Source of the DNA: Bacteroidota bacterium
Lineage (GTDB): Bacteria; Bacteroidota; Bacteroidia; Cytophagales; Cyclobacteriaceae
Assembly (NCBI GenBank): GCA_013285945.1
Contig: JABDGP010000029.1
Coordinates: 1 to 38,202, forward strand
Direction: 5' to 3'
Length of the DNA: 38,202 bases
A model generated the notes under the pieces. It saw nothing but the letters and a program-made list of their open reading frames with translations, ran no database searches and had not been told where the DNA came from. Positions 35,187 through 38,202 of the stretch are shown one piece after another. Numbering within the stretch: the stretch's first letter is position 1; every line of letters begins with the position of its first letter. The position numbers and the translations under genes were made by a program.

Positions 35187-36130
35187 TTCTTAGATTTATG
35201 AGTCAGCTTCAATTTCCTGGCTATATCCGGGTAATCTGTAATAATACCATCTACTCCCATCTCTTTTAATTCGGTCATTTCTTTTTCATCATTCACGGTC
35301 CATGGTATGACACGAAGCCTGCCATTCTTTTTTTCCGGTTTTGTTGGATGCGATGGATTAAAGGTGTGGAGAAAATTTACTTCGTTCTGGTCGAGAAGCC
35401 GGTATTCGGGGCTATAGATATCAGGCACAAAACCAAGCTCATCCAAATTCTCTTTGATGCTTTTTAGATTTTCTATTAGCAAAGCCAAACGTACTTCGGG
35501 ATATTTCTGATGCCAATATTTCAACACACGTAAATCAAATGATTGAATCACGACACGGTTCCATGGCAGGTATTGATCAATCAGCTTAAAAGCCAAGTCC
35601 GAAAATTCTTCGGGCTTGGGATGAAATTTTAAATCACCACTTGGTGCGCTTTTCACTTCTATATTATAATCAACCTCATATTTGGTAAAATTCTTTATAT
35701 GATTTTCAGCGGCAACGATCACATCGGCCAATAGCGGCTTCGCTACTTTCATTTTTCGTTGTTCAGGGAATTTCTCATTTCCATTAGAGCCGCAATCCCA
35801 CAGTTTAACTTGTTCATAATTCATTTGATAAATATTGAATTTCCGTTCATCTCGCTCTTTAATCGGATTACCCGACGGATTGAGACAATAAGCAGCACTC
35901 ATCCACGCCTCGTGCGACACAATCACCTGCCTATCTTTTGTAATAGCTAAATCCATTTCCAAGGTCGTTACTCCGGAGTCGAGGGCTAGAAGAAAAGCAG
36001 GTATGGTATTTTCTGGCATCAGTCCGCGTGCGCCCCGGTGCCCTTGCACATCAAATTTTGGAATAAAGTTTTGAGCAAGCAGAGTATTCATATAAAAGAA
36101 AGTAAGCAGGAAAGTAAGTTTCGTTTTCAT
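35183..36130 (-). CDS. Secreted glycerophosphodiester phosphodiesterase
   Basis: The family hydrolyses glycerophosphodiesters to glycerol-3-phosphate and an alcohol. The 315-residue protein has a signal peptide (about 1-20, ending LLAQ). Active-site motifs are GHRGARGLMPENTIPAF (catalytic His, Arg, Glu), LEMDLAITKD (metal ligands) and VSHEAW (second His), then NIEVK and the C-terminal WTVNDEKEMTELKEMGVDGI. It belongs to the UgpQ/GlpQ-like family and is probably periplasmic. The gene is convergent with the membrane protein at 34755 and lies just downstream of a decayed gene. Confidence 0.93.
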   Translation of the reverse strand: MKTKLTFLLTFFYMNTLLAQNFIPKFDVQGHRGARGLMPENTIPAFLLALDSGVTTLEMDLAITKDRQVIVSHEAWMSAAYCLNPSGNPIKERDERKFNIYQMNYEQVKLWDCGSNGNEKFPEQRKMKVAKPLLADVIVAAENHIKNFTKYEVDYNIEVKSAPSGDLKFHPKPEEFSDLAFKLIDQYLPWNRVVIQSFDLRVLKYWHQKYPEVRLALLIENLKSIKENLDELGFVPDIYSPEYRLLDQNEVNFLHTFNPSHPTKPEKKNGRLRVIPWTVNDEKEMTELKEMGVDGIITDYPDIARKLKLTHKSKN

Positions 36131-36148
36131 AGATTATTTTTCATTGGA

Positions 36149-36378
36149 TTATTTTTCTTTGTGCAATTTCCTAATTCCAACAAGTAAAGCAGAAATGATT
36201 ACGGACATAAGTTGCACCAATACATTTGTAAGAATTGTGAAGTACCTGAAAAATCGAATAGTTGCTTCTGAAAAAGTCTCTACTGTGTTTCAATTAATAA
36301 AAAATACCGTGAGATAACTGCGCTCGAACTGATGATTGCACCAATGATAGTGAACTGTTTTTGTGAAGAGCTATTCAT
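36149..36378 (-). pseudogene. Decayed Pr6Pr-family membrane protein gene
   Basis: Reading the reverse strand from the ATG at 36378 gives MNSSSQKQFTIIGAIISSSA, continuing to a premature TAG after 32 codons. One base back, the other frame continues VETFSEATIRFFRYFTILTN and then VLVQLMSVIISALLVGIRKL to a stop at 36149. The two halves join as one Pr6Pr-like sequence (ETIIRFF-FTILTN type) with a frameshift. The later part resembles the family's last helix directly after its second, so an internal stretch of roughly 100 residues also seems deleted. The family assignment is from memory of its motif. Confidence 0.6.
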
Positions 36379-36448
36379 TTAATAATCAAAATTCAATTTA
36401 TTCATAAAAATTGTAACGGGCTGTTATCTTTAAGGGAAATCAAAAGAA

Positions 36449-37418
36449 TTGTCACGCACAATAAAATTCATCCTATTCCTCGCCATGTTGATTATTGGTG
36501 GGTGGGGATTCTTCAGTCATCGCAAAATCAATAGACTTGCAGTGTTCACGTTGCCTGTAGAGATGATCACTTTTTATAAAAAAAATATTCAATACATCGA
36601 AGAAGCCGCGGTCAATCCTGATCGGAGAAGATACATCATGCCCGAAGAAGCTCCACGGCATTACATCGATTTGGATGATTATGGTGACAGTGCTGTCAAC
36701 CGCTTGCCACGTTATTGGAAAGAAGCCGTTGAAAAATTTGGAGAAGATTCATTGCAAGCGCACGGCATTTTGCCTTGGAATATCTTCAGAGTTTATCACC
36801 AATTGAAAGATGCGTTTTTTGTGCGCGATCCCACAAAAATACTCCGTTTCTCAGCTGATCTTGGGCATTATATTGCCGATGCTCATGTGCCGTTGCATAC
36901 CACCAAAAATTATGATGGTCAGTTGACCGGGCAGAATGGTATTCATGCTTTCTGGGAATCGCGCTTGCCGGAATTATTCTCCGGCGACTTTGATTTTTTC
37001 ACCGGCAAAGCAAAATATATTAGCAACGTGCAACTCGCAGCCTGGAAAATTATATATGAAACACACCAGTCGCTTGATTCCGTCTTACTATTTGAAAAAC
37101 AACTGGCGACAAAATGGGGTGATAAGAAATTTTAATTTTGAAACCAACGGACGACAGACTGTGAAAGTATTTTCAGCAAGCTATTCAAAAGAATATCATC
37201 AAATGCTATCTGGAATGGTAGAACGGCGAATGCGTGCCAGCGTACTAATGATTGGCAGCATTTGGTACTCAGCCTGGGTAGACGCCGGGCAACCTGATTT
37301 GAAATCACTGATTGACTACAAACCTTCGGAGGAAGACATTAAAATGCGTGAGGAAGATCTTAGGAAATGGAAAGAAGAGAAAAAGCTTTCGGCAAGACCA
37401 CACGAAGCTCAAGAATAA
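36449..37418 (+). pseudogene. S1/P1-type zinc nuclease / zinc-dependent phospholipase C, split by a frameshift
   Basis: The first part (TTG start at 36449, 228 residues) has a signal peptide ending before W19. The mature N-terminal Trp and later His/Asp/Glu residues match the trinuclear zinc site of the family: WGFFSHRKINRLA, APRHYIDLDDYG, LGHYIADAHVPLHTT and GIHAFWESRLPE. It stops at TAA (37133-37135). The missing C-terminus (FNFETNGRQTVKVFSASYSK onward) continues in the +1 frame to 37418. Dropping one T from the run 37130-37133 restores a 322-residue protein. It may be a true mutation, an assembly error, or a +1 slip at TTT-TAA. Confidence 0.85.
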
Positions 37419-37421
37419 AAT

Positions 37422-37463
37422 ATTCGAAGATCAAGAGTTTTCTTAGCTCTCGATCTTTCGAAT
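37422..37463. terminator. Bidirectional hairpin between convergent genes
   Basis: ATTCGAAGATC at the left arm matches the inverse of GATCTTTCGAAT at the right with one bulge, and inner AGAG pairs with CTCT. AT-rich runs flank both sides. It separates the nuclease gene from the head-GIN gene and could stop transcripts from both sides. Confidence 0.55.
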
Positions 37464-37477
37464 TTTCAAATTGATTA

Positions 37478-38202
37478 TTACATTTTTCTCACGTGGCCAC
37501 TTCCAGAAGCGTGGCTGTTTACCTGGCTTGGGTTGCCTTTGTAAGTCACGCTACCGCTACCTGAAATTGTTGCATCTAACTCATTCTTCACATTGATTTC
37601 AACATCGCCCGAGCCGGAAATGCGCACTTCACATTTTGCAACTTCGAGGTTGGCGGCAAGGACTTTACCTGAACCGCTGATCGTAGTTTTGATCTGATTT
37701 GCAGTACCGCTGGCCATTACTTTTCCTGAACCAGAAACACTGACATCTGCTCTTCCGGCGATAGCAGCCGCGATATTTACTTTTCCAGAGCCACTCACAC
37801 TACTTTCAAAACTTTGGCAAGAGCCTTTCAGGTCAATATCACCACTGCCAGATACATCAGCTTCGATTGCACCTTTGGCGTCAACTTCGATTTCAAGAGA
37901 ACCCGAGCCGCTTACTTTTAAATCCAAATCGTTGCTCGTTAATTTTCCACTGCCAATCAGGTCGCCTGAGCCGCTTACACTCAACCCGTCAATATCTTTC
38001 ATAGTGATGTAAACAGTAATCTTATCATCGTCGCGCCAATTCCAATTCATCCAACGTCCTTCACGGCCGATAGAAAGTTTGTTTCCGTCTACCTCCGTCT
38101 CAATCTTGCTTAATGTCTCTTTGTCGCCTTCAAGCACTACGCTCTGCGGGCTACCCTGCTTTAAGATCAGTTTGCCAGGTACACGAAAAGCTAATTTCGT
38201 AA
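37478..38202 (-). CDS. Head-GIN domain (DUF2807) protein, 5' end outside the window
   Basis: The visible 241 codons open with VPGKLILKQGSPQSVVLEGD and run on without a start codon, so the gene begins beyond the right edge. The body has about nine SGSG turns spaced roughly 20 residues apart (VSGSGD, VSGSGS, ISGSGK and so on). This is the stacked beta-helix typical of the putative auto-transporter adhesin head-GIN family. Such proteins are usually secreted or surface-exposed; the exact role is unknown. It ends SHASGSGHVRKM. An internal Met at 38137 is not the true start. Confidence 0.9.
   Translation of the reverse strand, partial: TKLAFRVPGKLILKQGSPQSVVLEGDKETLSKIETEVDGNKLSIGREGRWMNWNWRDDDKITVYITMKDIDGLSVSGSGDLIGSGKLTSNDLDLKVSGSGSLEIEVDAKGAIEADVSGSGDIDLKGSCQSFESSVSGSGKVNIAAAIAGRADVSVSGSGKVMASGTANQIKTTISGSGKVLAANLEVAKCEVRISGSGDVEINVKNELDATISGSGSVTYKGNPSQVNSHASGSGHVRKM

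Noticed and set aside
36936-37418. Independent 160-residue protein
   Set aside because: Only its last part is family-like, as the missing C-terminus of the zinc nuclease; the first part is out of frame with that gene.

Overview
The window is a chromosomal housekeeping segment of a member of the Bacteroidota, most likely a Cytophagales-type organism. Four things point there. Promoters have the phylum's TTTG-N18-20-TAnnTTTG form. Start codons almost never have a Shine-Dalgarno sequence before them. The gene order rplQ-carA-eno is typical of the phylum. One large secreted protein ends in a type IX secretion (T9SS) sorting domain. The genus cannot be read from the sequence. The only mobile-element hint is a distant resemblance of one small ORF (34337-34684), and no rRNA or CRISPR array was seen.

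Left part (1-6 kb): the minus strand carries tRNA-Tyr, tRNA-Gly, tRNA-Thr, tuf and tRNA-Trp, the conserved tRNA-EF-Tu neighbourhood that normally leads into secE-nusG off the left edge. Upstream lie a DUF721 (DciA-like) gene and recF. On the plus strand follow pdhA (pyruvate dehydrogenase E1 alpha), a membrane-anchored TPR protein and ribH. Next on the minus strand is a 1362-residue secreted endonuclease/exonuclease/phosphatase-family protein with adhesive repeats and a T9SS tail (6.0-10.1 kb).

Centre (10.3-30.7 kb): the minus strand holds icd, panB, a PyrR-like phosphoribosyltransferase, an Lrp/AsnC regulator, eno and carA. Upstream of these is the S10-spc-alpha supercluster, from rplC through secY, map, infA and rpmJ to rpoA and rplQ. 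Three short genes were found by direct translation or start correction: rpmD, rpmJ and the true rpsH start. rpsJ is not in front of rplC; moaC/moeA sit there instead. The cluster has a strong promoter before rplC and a second, perfect one between rpsN and rpsH. A terminator lies after rplQ.

Right part (30.8-38.2 kb): moaC and moeA are divergent (molybdenum cofactor synthesis). Then come a 52-residue lipoprotein, thiL, three small genes of unknown function, a secreted glycerophosphodiester phosphodiesterase and a decayed Pr6Pr-type membrane protein gene. An S1/P1-type zinc nuclease/phospholipase C gene is split by one extra T. A head-GIN (DUF2807) adhesin-like protein runs off the right edge.

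The most notable signals are regulatory. Several translation-machinery promoters share not only the -33/-7 boxes but also the first transcribed bases (TTTGCA-G/C-TCC followed by T's). At least two promoters are followed at once by a GC-rich hairpin and T-rich stretch just before the start codon. The other points of interest are the two broken genes, one with a TTT-TAA '+1 slip'-like junction, and the Arg/Gly-rich tail on ribosomal protein S3. I found no clearly new defence or metabolic system.
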